The notes beneath the pieces are model-generated. The model did no database searches and had not been told where the DNA came from. It saw only the letters and a list, made by a program, of their open reading frames with translations. Below are positions 13,746 to 21,497 of a DNA stretch of 24,614 bases, piece after piece. The stretch covers positions 1 through 24,614 of the forward strand of contig JALONF010000021.1 of assembly GCA_025455085.1 (NCBI GenBank), written 5' to 3'. The DNA is from Ignavibacteriaceae bacterium. Its GTDB lineage: Bacteria; Bacteroidota; Ignavibacteria; Ignavibacteriales; Ignavibacteriaceae. Made by a program: the position numbers and the translations under genes. Position 1 is the first letter of the stretch. Every line of letters begins with the position of its first letter.

Positions 13746-14676
13746 TATAATTTTCCATAAATCTCAATCTTGTATAATCTCTTTTCGAATACGAGCCGAA
13801 CAAACCAAATCCGCCTTCAATGTTTGTGTAATCAGCAACGTCAACACTAACCGTTAAATCATCAATCGTTCCCCCTGTTGAGGATACATATCGAGAGGTT
13901 GGTAAATCAAAAGCAGTTACTGAAAAAATTATCTTTTGAAGTATGGAATAGTTTTGCTTATTGGGATCTCCTGCTGAAATTTCTTCAAGAGTTTTTGTAA
14001 TGGCTGAAAGTTCATACACAATTGTAGCCGATGCCGAAGGTGGAGGGTAAACAGGTACTTGACTACCTCCCTGATTAACGTATTTATATGGAACATCTTT
14101 GGTCTTCTCCACAATTTCTCCATTGATGTTCTGTTTATACCTAATTGCCATTCTTGGAGCGAAGAATGTTCCATTATCTAATGTATTCCAGATAATCTGA
14201 ACGATCGATTTTCCTCCTGCAGGAATTATTACATCACTCTGATCATTATAATTTATTTGCCCCGGAGTTACGGAGTTTGAGCGCAGTCTCTTACCGTTTG
14301 GAAGAAGCACTTCAAGCTCGATTGTTTTTCTGCTGGCGACTCTAAATTTATCATTGTAATAGTATCTAAATGGAGTTTTATACCTTGATGTATCAACTCT
14401 CGCGACTGAAGTATCCCTGAATACAAAAACAGAATCATTATACCATACACGGATATCGGCTCCAATTACAGATGGATCTTCAGTATATGTGGATGGATCA
14501 TAACCATCCGGTCTGTAGCTTCTGAACAATGTTGCTGCCTGATAGTTTTGATCATTTTTTAAAATACAGGTGAATGCATATCTCTCAAAGTAATCACCAT
14601 AAGGATTGAAATCTTCCTCACAAGAGAGTAAAATGAATCCTGTAAAAGCTATTAGAAGCAGTTTAATGGATTTCAT
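13708..14676 (-). CDS. DUF4249-like lipoprotein, TonB-receptor partner
   Basis: This 322-residue protein starts with a lipoprotein signal, MKSIKLLLIAFTGFILLSC, with the acylated Cys at residue 19. The body is predicted beta-rich, with an Ig-like first half (DIRVWYNDSVFVFRD…IELEVLLPNGKRL) and a C-terminal GGFGLFGSYSKRDYT motif, which I associate with DUF4249 proteins that follow TonB-dependent receptors in Bacteroidota. Its start overlaps the receptor stop by four bases (ATGA at 14673-14676), so translation is probably coupled and the two likely form one complex at the outer membrane. The substrate is unknown. The next gene's longest frame overlaps its 3' end by 38 bp. The family call rests on context and the C-terminal motif. 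Confidence 0.7.
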   Translation of the reverse strand: MKSIKLLLIAFTGFILLSCEEDFNPYGDYFERYAFTCILKNDQNYQAATLFRSYRPDGYDPSTYTEDPSVIGADIRVWYNDSVFVFRDTSVARVDTSRYKTPFRYYYNDKFRVASRKTIELEVLLPNGKRLRSNSVTPGQINYNDQSDVIIPAGGKSIVQIIWNTLDNGTFFAPRMAIRYKQNINGEIVEKTKDVPYKYVNQGGSQVPVYPPPSASATIVYELSAITKTLEEISAGDPNKQNYSILQKIIFSVTAFDLPTSRYVSSTGGTIDDLTVSVDVADYTNIEGGFGLFGSYSKRDYTRLRFMENYIESFGYNFIVEN

Positions 14677-16916
14677 AATTCCACCTTTAAAGTTCCTGTC
14701 AGAAGGAATGGCAGCATATTCACAATTTCTCCAGTGTCACGATCAAAATAAAAAATATTTGCTCTGTCATAAACATTTATTGCGCTTACACCTAGTTCTA
14801 TGTTGACCGAATACAGGTTTAATCGTTTTAAAAGACTCAGATCAAGACGATGATATGCCGGAAGCCTTCCAATATTTTTATCACCGAGATAAGCGTAAGG
14901 ATCAAATTCACCGCTGCCCTGTCCGCTCTGGTAAATGTTTGTAAGAAAATACTTATCGTAAAATCCTATCATCTCAGTGAACGGATATCCCGATGTAAAA
15001 TTCCAGATTGAACTTGCAATCCACCCATTGCCGATATTCAGCTCAACAATAATATTAGCCGCGTGTCTTGCATCATATTTTGGATAGTAAAGCCAGTCAT
15101 CAACTTCTTTATAAGCCCAGCTTAAAGCGTATGAAGTTGTAACATTTAAAGGATCCAGACTATAATTAAGAGAGAATTCGGAGCCATAAGATTCACCTGT
15201 ACCCGATAAAAGATCCGGGTCAGAAACAGTAAACTTCTGATCATTGACTATTGGAATATAATGAGTGATTTTATAGTAGCCCTCGACAGAAAAACGAATT
15301 CCTCTCATTACATCAAAATCTAATCCGGCGATATAATGAATAGATCTTGCGGGATTTAAATAATCAGGAGTGATTATCCATGGATCAAAGATTGAGATTA
15401 TTTCACTTTCATCAGAGACAGTTAACATTTCCTGTTGATAGATTCCCCAGGCAGCCTGGAATGCCACAGAGGGAAGAAGTCTGTAAGTAATACTTACACG
15501 AGGTTCAAAAAATCCACCACCTTTACTGCTTAATCCTGTAACGTTGAATCTTGTTCCAGCATCCAAACCAAAATTTTTCCATCGTAAAAATTTATACTTT
15601 CCATACAGACTCAAATTACCAGCAAACTTTTCAAGATTACTTTGGACTCCAACAAAATTTGTTTGACTGAATTTTGTATCAACCGTTTTCAACTTCAATC
15701 CCAATCCAATTTCGTCACGATTATCGTAAACAACATTCATATCGAAAGTTATTGTAAAATCTTTTACTTCGTTATAACGAGGTTTTAAGCTGCTGAGATT
15801 TGGAATTACTTCACCTTCAAAAGAGCTGAGTGATATTCCAAGCCGGGAAAAAAGCGGGACGTCATAAATCTGCAGCCATTCAAATCCGAAAAGATTATTA
15901 TTCCATTTGAACTGTTCACGCAGTGGATCTTCATAATCAACATTATCATTTGATAGAAAACCAAATACAGCAAACTTTGCATTTTCAAAAATATCTTCGC
16001 TGGAGTAGTTTAGCTTGAATGAAATATCATAAAAATCTATCGGTACGGTTTCTTCATTGAAAAACTTTTTCAATACATCATTATCATAGCTCATTCTACC
16101 TGTAATCATAAAAGAGCCGTTGGGAATTGGTCCTTCGAGCAAACCTTTTGCAGTTAAAAAGCTGAGACCTCCTTTAAAACCAATCCTGTTCTTATTACCA
16201 TCTTTTGAAATAACATCCATAACAGAGGAAACTCTTCCGCTGTATTCTGAAGTAAAACCTCCTTTGTAAAATTCAACGCTGTTAATCATTTCCGGATCGA
16301 TTACACTGAAGAGTCCGAGCGAATGGAACGGATTATAAATTTCAACTCCGTTCAACAATATTTGGTTTTGATCTCCACTGCCGCCTCTAACGTAAAATTT
16401 TGCAGTAACATCCCCTGTTGTACTCACTCCGGGAATATATTGAAGTGATCGGAAGATATCTGTTTCAACTCCTTTGGGTTGAATTTCAATTTCTTTAACA
16501 GAAATTCTTTCAAGGCTGATGTCAGTAGTATTTTCGTGAATTACTTTTTCACCAACTTTTTCAATCGTCTGCAGTTCAACACTTAACGGAACAAGTTTTA
16601 CATCAAGCTGATTAACAACTGATGGTTTGATGAATACTTTAAGGATTTTAGTTTTATAACCCACATAAGAAACGGTTACCTCATATTCTTTACCTGATGG
16701 AATTGATTTTATAAGATAAAGTCCTCTTTCATTTGTTGATGCACCGGCGTTTATTTCTTTAAGGAATACATTGCAGAAGACAAGAGCTTCACCGTTTGTA
16801 GAGTCCGTAACAAATCCGCGGAGGTTACCGGTCTGTTGAGGTTTAATTAGTTCGGTAGGAATGATTGACAGAACTAAAACAAGATAAAATAGAATTGAAA
16901 GTGTCTGTACCCGCAT
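14673..16916 (-). CDS. TonB-dependent receptor with N-terminal carboxypeptidase-regulatory-like domain
   Basis: This 747-residue outer-membrane protein has an N-terminal hydrophobic signal (residues 1-20). Residues about 30-110 form a CarboxypepD_reg-like beta domain: GNLRGFVTDSTNGEALVFCNVFL, GASTNERGLYLIKSIPSG, YEVTVSYVGYKT. A plug domain follows (about 125-235) with the receptor signatures RSLQYIPGVSTTGDVTAKFY, VRGGSGDQNQILLNGVEIY and FYKGGFTSEYSGRVSSVMDV. The remainder is a long beta-barrel ending in an aromatic/hydrophobic strand near LLTGTLKVEL. Such receptors import large or scarce ligands using TonB energy. There is no SusD-type partner; a DUF4249-like lipoprotein is translationally coupled downstream. 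It lies 92 bp after an ABC permease gene on the same strand and may belong to that transcript. The substrate cannot be inferred. Confidence 0.92.
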   Translation of the reverse strand: MRVQTLSILFYLVLVLSIIPTELIKPQQTGNLRGFVTDSTNGEALVFCNVFLKEINAGASTNERGLYLIKSIPSGKEYEVTVSYVGYKTKILKVFIKPSVVNQLDVKLVPLSVELQTIEKVGEKVIHENTTDISLERISVKEIEIQPKGVETDIFRSLQYIPGVSTTGDVTAKFYVRGGSGDQNQILLNGVEIYNPFHSLGLFSVIDPEMINSVEFYKGGFTSEYSGRVSSVMDVISKDGNKNRIGFKGGLSFLTAKGLLEGPIPNGSFMITGRMSYDNDVLKKFFNEETVPIDFYDISFKLNYSSEDIFENAKFAVFGFLSNDNVDYEDPLREQFKWNNNLFGFEWLQIYDVPLFSRLGISLSSFEGEVIPNLSSLKPRYNEVKDFTITFDMNVVYDNRDEIGLGLKLKTVDTKFSQTNFVGVQSNLEKFAGNLSLYGKYKFLRWKNFGLDAGTRFNVTGLSSKGGGFFEPRVSITYRLLPSVAFQAAWGIYQQEMLTVSDESEIISIFDPWIITPDYLNPARSIHYIAGLDFDVMRGIRFSVEGYYKITHYIPIVNDQKFTVSDPDLLSGTGESYGSEFSLNYSLDPLNVTTSYALSWAYKEVDDWLYYPKYDARHAANIIVELNIGNGWIASSIWNFTSGYPFTEMIGFYDKYFLTNIYQSGQGSGEFDPYAYLGDKNIGRLPAYHRLDLSLLKRLNLYSVNIELGVSAINVYDRANIFYFDRDTGEIVNMLPFLLTGTLKVEL

Positions 16917-17008
16917 TTGCCGTGAATAATGAAAAATAAATTACGGGTTCAAATATATAGTAATCTAAAGTCTGTTTATACACTCAGAATTTACCTGAGC
17001 AGGAATGA

Positions 17009-18178
17009 TCAAGCTGCTCTCAGTGCATTTACAATATTCAATCTTGCAGCACGGACAGAAGGCAGAAAACCGCCAAGTACTCCCATCAAAACAGCAAATA
17101 AAAGTGAAGATATAACTATCGTAGGTGAGAGACTGAAACCAAAAGACAGTTCGGCGAATGAACCAAAATTCAGTGTTGAGATATTGAAGAACTGAAGAAA
17201 TGAGGCAAGGAATAGACCAAGTATTCCACCAGTAATTGCGATAACTAAAGATTCTATTAAAAAAACAATAAGAATACTTCTTCGTTTAAAGCCAAGTGCG
17301 CGGAGTGTCCCAACTTCAACTGTTCGGTTGGCAACCGCGGCATACATTGTTATCATCGCTCCAATCGTAGCACCGAAGCTGAAAATAACTGTAATGAATA
17401 TTCCAAGAATGCGGATAAAGTTTGCCATCAGCTCAGATTGTTCCTCAAAATATTTCTGCTCAATTTTAGCTTCAAACTGCTGAAGCCTTCTGTCAAAGGT
17501 AAAATTCTTTTTGAAGGCTTCGAAATTTTTTAGATCATCAAGCTTAAGTGTAAGTGATGAAACAGCACTTCCGCGGTTGAATGCATTCAGCAATGCCTGA
17601 GAGTCTCCCCACATTTCAGAATCGAAACCGCTACCATCAGAATCGAACACACCAACAATTTGCCAGTTATCACCGGCAAACTTTACAATGTCACCCATCT
17701 TCGCGCCCCGAAATCTATTTGTTACTGCTGAACCAACTATAAGCTCGCGCAAACCAAAATTAAACATCCTGCCTTCAATAATTTTAACCTGAGGTCTTAA
17801 ATCAAATATAACATCCGAAACACCTCTAACCGTAACATTACTCATACCACCGCTAATTTTTTCAAGATTGATTATTACAACCGGTTCCTTTGAAATAATT
17901 TGTTTACCATTTTTATTCACGGCTATGTTAGAGAGTGTTCTGATAACATCCTGTGCTTCGCCTTCTATAATGCTTGAGATTTCTCCATTAGCAGCCTTTC
18001 GTGTAATTAAAACATTATCAGGCAAGCCGGTTGCAATGAGTGTTTTCTGAATTCCATAAGCCATCATTAACACCGCTGCGAAAACAAATACAACTAATGC
18101 CACACCAAATATTGTAATGAAAGTTGTAAGCTTTCGTGAAGTGAAATTTTTAATCGTGTATTTAAAAGGAATTTTCAT
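17009..18178 (-). CDS. ABC transporter permease, FtsX/MacB type (second permease)
   Basis: This 389-residue protein has one N-terminal membrane segment (about 20-45), a large extracytoplasmic MacB-like core domain (about 48-255: VLITRKAANGEIS, LRELIVGSAVTNRFRGAKMG, VKFAGDNWQIVGVFDSDGSGF), then three C-terminal segments with the FtsX-domain pattern EVGTLRALGFKRRSIL and a PSVRAARLNIVNALRA tail. With the permease, ATPase and adaptor genes upstream on the same strand it should form a MacAB-type mechanotransmission system rather than a classical importer. The Glu-rich stretch LQQFEAKIEQKYFEEQ before the second membrane segment is typical. A 169-bp gap carrying a palindromic repeat separates it from the first permease. 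Confidence 0.87.
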   Translation of the reverse strand: MKIPFKYTIKNFTSRKLTTFITIFGVALVVFVFAAVLMMAYGIQKTLIATGLPDNVLITRKAANGEISSIIEGEAQDVIRTLSNIAVNKNGKQIISKEPVVIINLEKISGGMSNVTVRGVSDVIFDLRPQVKIIEGRMFNFGLRELIVGSAVTNRFRGAKMGDIVKFAGDNWQIVGVFDSDGSGFDSEMWGDSQALLNAFNRGSAVSSLTLKLDDLKNFEAFKKNFTFDRRLQQFEAKIEQKYFEEQSELMANFIRILGIFITVIFSFGATIGAMITMYAAVANRTVEVGTLRALGFKRRSILIVFLIESLVIAITGGILGLFLASFLQFFNISTLNFGSFAELSFGFSLSPTIVISSLLFAVLMGVLGGFLPSVRAARLNIVNALRAA

Positions 18179-18242
18179 ATAATAATCTTTTTTAATTCAT
18201 TCTTCGAAATCAGTTTACAAATGAAAGCATATTTGATTCAAA

Positions 18243-18312
18243 TGTCATTCTCACGAAAGTGGGAATCTATTTTAGTTTAACTTCCTGGATTCCCGTTTTC
18301 ACGGGAATGACA
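18243..18312. repeat. Palindromic intergenic element, 70 bp, with TGTCATT ends
   Basis: The left end is TGTCATTCTCACGAAAGTGG and the right end is GGATTCCCGTTTTCACGGGAATGACA's outer part, inverted (ACGGGAATGACA at 18301-18312). Each half also folds on itself. It lies in the gap between the two permease genes. Size and TGTCATT ends recall the 71-77-bp elements of the citrate cluster, though the inner sequence differs. Confidence 0.75.
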
Positions 18313-18347
18313 GTACATATTCTGACGTTTTATAACAAAAGTAACTT

Positions 18348-19508
18348 TTATCCAATGAACCTGAGCCCATCAACAATGCTTGTCCTTAATGCTTTCTGAA
18401 TCGGGAAAATTGAAGCCGCAACTCCAATCAATATTACTGATGAAACGGCAAACACAAGTGTAATAGGTTCCAGCTCAAACACAGGGAAGAAACCTCTTGG
18501 AATCACAGACCCGAATCCTTCAATAATCGGGAAGCTGAGGAATAATCCTAATCCACCTCCAAGCGCTGAAATAAAAAGTGACTCACCAAGTACTAGTCCA
18601 ACCATATGTCCACCTGAAAAACCTATCGTCTTAAATACAGCGTACTCACGGGTTCTTTCTCTTGCTGACATTATCATCGTGTTTCCAAGAACTAACATTA
18701 TTATTCCAATGATCACAAACGAAATTACATTCATCGAAGTGATAATTGCACTTGATGCCTGAACAAATCCCTGCTGGAATGCTCTTTCGGATTCTGTTTT
18801 TGTTTCCGCTCGCGAGTTTTTAAATAATGCATCAATCTGTTCTGAAACATTCCCTGTCTGTGACGGGTCTTTTATTTTTACTATATACCAACCCACTTCG
18901 TTATCTCTGCCAACTCCTAACTCTATCATTCTTTCATTTAAATAATTCCAGTGAAATAGCATTTGGGTAGCATCGGTGGTTTTATCTCTCGGTTTATAAA
19001 TTCCCCGAACTACAAACTGCCAGTTTCCGGGATAGATGTCCCCTTCGATAGTCATCAGATCACCAATTTTCAAATTATATTGCTTTGCTATATCCTGACC
19101 GATGATGCAACTGTTTCTTTCCTTTAAAAATGTTTGATATTCCTCATCGGTGAGTAAAAATTCCGGATAAACCTTGAAGATAGTTTCAGGATCAACGGCA
19201 AGTCTTGCAAAGAATTGGTTCTTATCAATATAAACTCCCTGGAACCAGTTAGCATAAGTTACAACATCAACACCCGGTATTTGTGCTATCTGGTCTCTGT
19301 AAGCCAGCGGAAGAGGAAAAATAAATGAAATAGCCTGTCGTGTAATCAATCGATTTGCAGCGGAGGCTTCGACACCAGCAGACCATGCCGTTACGACAGT
19401 ACGTAAAAGACTAAAAGCCATCACTGCAATTGAAATTCCGACTACAGTTAGTAGAGTTCTTAACTTATGCCTGAATGCATTTTTAAATATAAGTTTTATT
19501 ATTCTCAT
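18348..19508 (-). CDS. ABC transporter permease, FtsX/MacB type (first permease)
   Basis: This 386-residue protein begins MRIIKLIFKNAFRHKLRTLL, the usual basic start, followed by a membrane segment (about 18-40). It has an extracytoplasmic domain (about 45-255) and three C-terminal membrane segments, with the FtsX motif REYAVFKTIGFSGGHMVGLV between the first two of them. It ends PIQKALRTSIVDGLRFIG. The start lies six bases after the ATPase stop, so the two genes are tightly coupled. It shares overall plan with the second permease but is not a close copy, so the pair probably forms a heterodimer over one ATPase dimer. The likely role is export, or lipoprotein/envelope remodelling driven by ATP. 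Confidence 0.88.
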   Translation of the reverse strand: MRIIKLIFKNAFRHKLRTLLTVVGISIAVMAFSLLRTVVTAWSAGVEASAANRLITRQAISFIFPLPLAYRDQIAQIPGVDVVTYANWFQGVYIDKNQFFARLAVDPETIFKVYPEFLLTDEEYQTFLKERNSCIIGQDIAKQYNLKIGDLMTIEGDIYPGNWQFVVRGIYKPRDKTTDATQMLFHWNYLNERMIELGVGRDNEVGWYIVKIKDPSQTGNVSEQIDALFKNSRAETKTESERAFQQGFVQASSAIITSMNVISFVIIGIIMLVLGNTMIMSARERTREYAVFKTIGFSGGHMVGLVLGESLFISALGGGLGLFLSFPIIEGFGSVIPRGFFPVFELEPITLVFAVSSVILIGVAASIFPIQKALRTSIVDGLRFIG

Positions 19509-19514
19509 AGCTCT

Positions 19515-20186
19515 TTAAACAAAATCTCCTTTTTCCAGATGTCTGATAACGTGTGCTCTTTCTGCTGCGTGGGGATCGTGCGTTACCATTATTATCGTCT
19601 TCTTAAATTCTTTATTAAGCCGTTCTACTAAAGTCAGAATTTCTTCAGCAGACGTTCTATCAAGATCACCGGTTGGCTCGTCAGCAACAATAATTTTTGG
19701 ATCAGTTACTATCGCTCTGGCAATGGCAACCCTTTGTTCCTGTCCCCCGGAAAGCTGCTTTGGGTAATGATGAATTCGATCACCCAGTCCAACTATACCG
19801 AGAGCAAATTCGACTTTCTTTTTTCTTTCAGCTTTTGACAGATCAGTAAGAAGCAGCGGCAGCTCAACGTTTTCGAAGGCAGTGAGCACAGGTATCAAAT
19901 TATAAAATTGAAAAATGAAACCAACGTTGTCAGATCGCCATTTTGCTAGTGCTGACTCTCCAAAGCCGGAAATTTCTTTACCATCAATAACAACACTTCC
20001 TTTTGAAGGTTTATCAATTCCTCCGATTAAATTCAGCAATGTGGTTTTGCCTGAGCCAGAAGGACCCATCAAGGCAAGGAATTCACCTTCCGGAACTTCC
20101 ATAGTTACGTTATTTAGTACAGGAATTTCAAGACTATCCCGCCAGTATGATTTCGAAATATTATTTATTTTAATTAAAGATGACAT
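19515..20186 (-). CDS. ABC transporter ATPase, MacB/LolD type
   Basis: This 223-residue nucleotide-binding subunit has Walker A GPSGSGKTTLL (about 41-51), Q-loop FIFQFYNLIPVLTAFENVELP, signature LSGGQEQRVAIARAI (Glu in place of the more common second Gln), Walker B IIVADEPTGDLD and the switch His in IMVTHDPHAAERA. The FQFYNLIPVLTAxENVELPLLL stretch places it in the MacB/LolD/FtsE group. It powers the two permeases encoded immediately downstream. It starts 21 bp after the adaptor stop. Confidence 0.95.
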   Translation of the reverse strand: MSSLIKINNISKSYWRDSLEIPVLNNVTMEVPEGEFLALMGPSGSGKTTLLNLIGGIDKPSKGSVVIDGKEISGFGESALAKWRSDNVGFIFQFYNLIPVLTAFENVELPLLLTDLSKAERKKKVEFALGIVGLGDRIHHYPKQLSGGQEQRVAIARAIVTDPKIIVADEPTGDLDRTSAEEILTLVERLNKEFKKTIIMVTHDPHAAERAHVIRHLEKGDFV

Positions 20187-20207
20187 TTAAACTCCATTTG
20201 ATTTCCT

Positions 20208-21383
20208 TTATAAAACTTTAACCTGAATACCGTCTTTTATTTTTTCATTCAGGTCATCAATGATCTTATCCCCTTCTTCCAGGCCTGATGTTATCTCTAC
20301 ATAATTTCCAAACAAACGACCGGTTGAAATTTCTTTTTGAACAGCTTTATCGTCAACAACAATATAAACAATCTTTTTTCCATCTAAATCCTCAACTGCT
20401 GAAAGTGGAGCAGTCAGGACTGGGACTTGCTCTTGTTCTTCTTTACTTTTTTCTGCCAGGAAAGAAACCTTCGCACTCATCTCGGGAAGAACCCGGTTAT
20501 CGTAACTTTTAAAACCAACCTTTACGAGCACAGTTGCTTTAGATCTGTCTGCAGTCGGTACGATTTTGAAGACATAGCCCTGATAACTTTTACCAGGATT
20601 GGCATCAAGCACAATTTCACAATCGAGGTCTTGTTTTATTTTTTCAATATTAGATTCTGAAACGTCTGTCTCAACCATTAAAGAATTCATATCTGCGATA
20701 GTAACTACAGCAGCTCGTGAAGTTGTGCTGGCACCAAATGGTGCCACAATCTCACCCACTTCAGCATTTTTAGTGAGAACCGTTCCGTCAAATGGTGCGC
20801 GAATAATCATATTCTCTAAGGCAACTTCTGCCGCTCTTATTCTTGCCGCCGCCATATCAATATTCGCGAGCAATGACTTGTAAGCAGTTTCAGCCTGATC
20901 TAATGACTGCTGCGAAGATAGTTCACGCTGAAACAGTTCTTTTTCACGGTTGTAATTATTCTCAACCTCTTTTAGCTGTGCTTTAAATAATTGTAAACTG
21001 GATTTTGCCTCATCGAGCTGAGCTACAATATCTCTGTCATCAAGTCTTGCAATAATTTGACCCTTCTTAACTTTATCTCCTTCAACAACACCGAGATAAA
21101 TTAAAACGCCCGTTCCTTTTGAGCTAACTGAAGCCTGTCTTTGTGCTACAATGTATCCGCTTGCTGTTAAAACTGCACTTGATCTGCCTGGTGTTTGTTT
21201 GATGACGGTAGTCAGCTTTACTTCAAATGCCGAGCTTGAAAATGATTTAATGAGATAGTATCCTGCTAATGCAATAATTATCGCTACTATAAAATAAATA
21301 AAGTACTTCGACTTGCTTTTGCCGTTTTTATTTTCTGATCGATCAATCTTTAAAGAAGAGAGATCGACATTTTTTGAGTCCAT
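20208..21383 (-). CDS. Membrane-fusion (periplasmic adaptor) protein, MacA/HlyD type
   Basis: This 391-residue protein has a cytoplasmic N-terminus, one membrane anchor (about 27-46: YFIYFIVAIIIALAGYYLI) and an extracytoplasmic body. A biotinyl-lipoyl-like half (SSKGTGVLIYLGVVEGDKVKKGQIIARLD) is followed by a coiled-coil hairpin (about 115-190, rich in Glu, Lys, Ala), then the second lipoyl half IIRAPFDGTVLTKNAEVGEIV. Beta-barrel and membrane-proximal domains complete it, with a C-terminus SGLEEGDKIIDDL. It is the first gene of the ABC module and would couple the inner-membrane transporter to an outer-membrane channel. No TolC-type channel gene is in the window. Confidence 0.92.
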   Translation of the reverse strand: MDSKNVDLSSLKIDRSENKNGKSKSKYFIYFIVAIIIALAGYYLIKSFSSSAFEVKLTTVIKQTPGRSSAVLTASGYIVAQRQASVSSKGTGVLIYLGVVEGDKVKKGQIIARLDDRDIVAQLDEAKSSLQLFKAQLKEVENNYNREKELFQRELSSQQSLDQAETAYKSLLANIDMAAARIRAAEVALENMIIRAPFDGTVLTKNAEVGEIVAPFGASTTSRAAVVTIADMNSLMVETDVSESNIEKIKQDLDCEIVLDANPGKSYQGYVFKIVPTADRSKATVLVKVGFKSYDNRVLPEMSAKVSFLAEKSKEEQEQVPVLTAPLSAVEDLDGKKIVYIVVDDKAVQKEISTGRLFGNYVEITSGLEEGDKIIDDLNEKIKDGIQVKVL

Positions 21384-21412
21384 AATTAAAATCTTGAAAT
21401 TTGTCGGGAAAA

Positions 21413-21462
21413 CTTAATTAAGTGTGTTACTAAAACAAATAGGGAGTTATTTAGATAACACA
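21413..21462. promoter_or_regulatory. Palindrome and imperfect hairpin upstream of the ABC module
   Basis: The gap between acs and the adaptor gene (both minus) holds a perfect 10-bp palindrome CTTAATTAAG at 21413-21422. Next to it is an imperfect inverted repeat, TGTGTTACTAAA at 21423-21434 against TTTAGATAACACA at 21450-21462. It could be an operator or a weak terminator for acs. There is no good T-run on the minus strand, so a classical terminator is doubtful. Confidence 0.3.
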
Positions 21463-21497
21463 GTATTTAAACAGTTATTGGGCTAAGAAAGTTCGGT

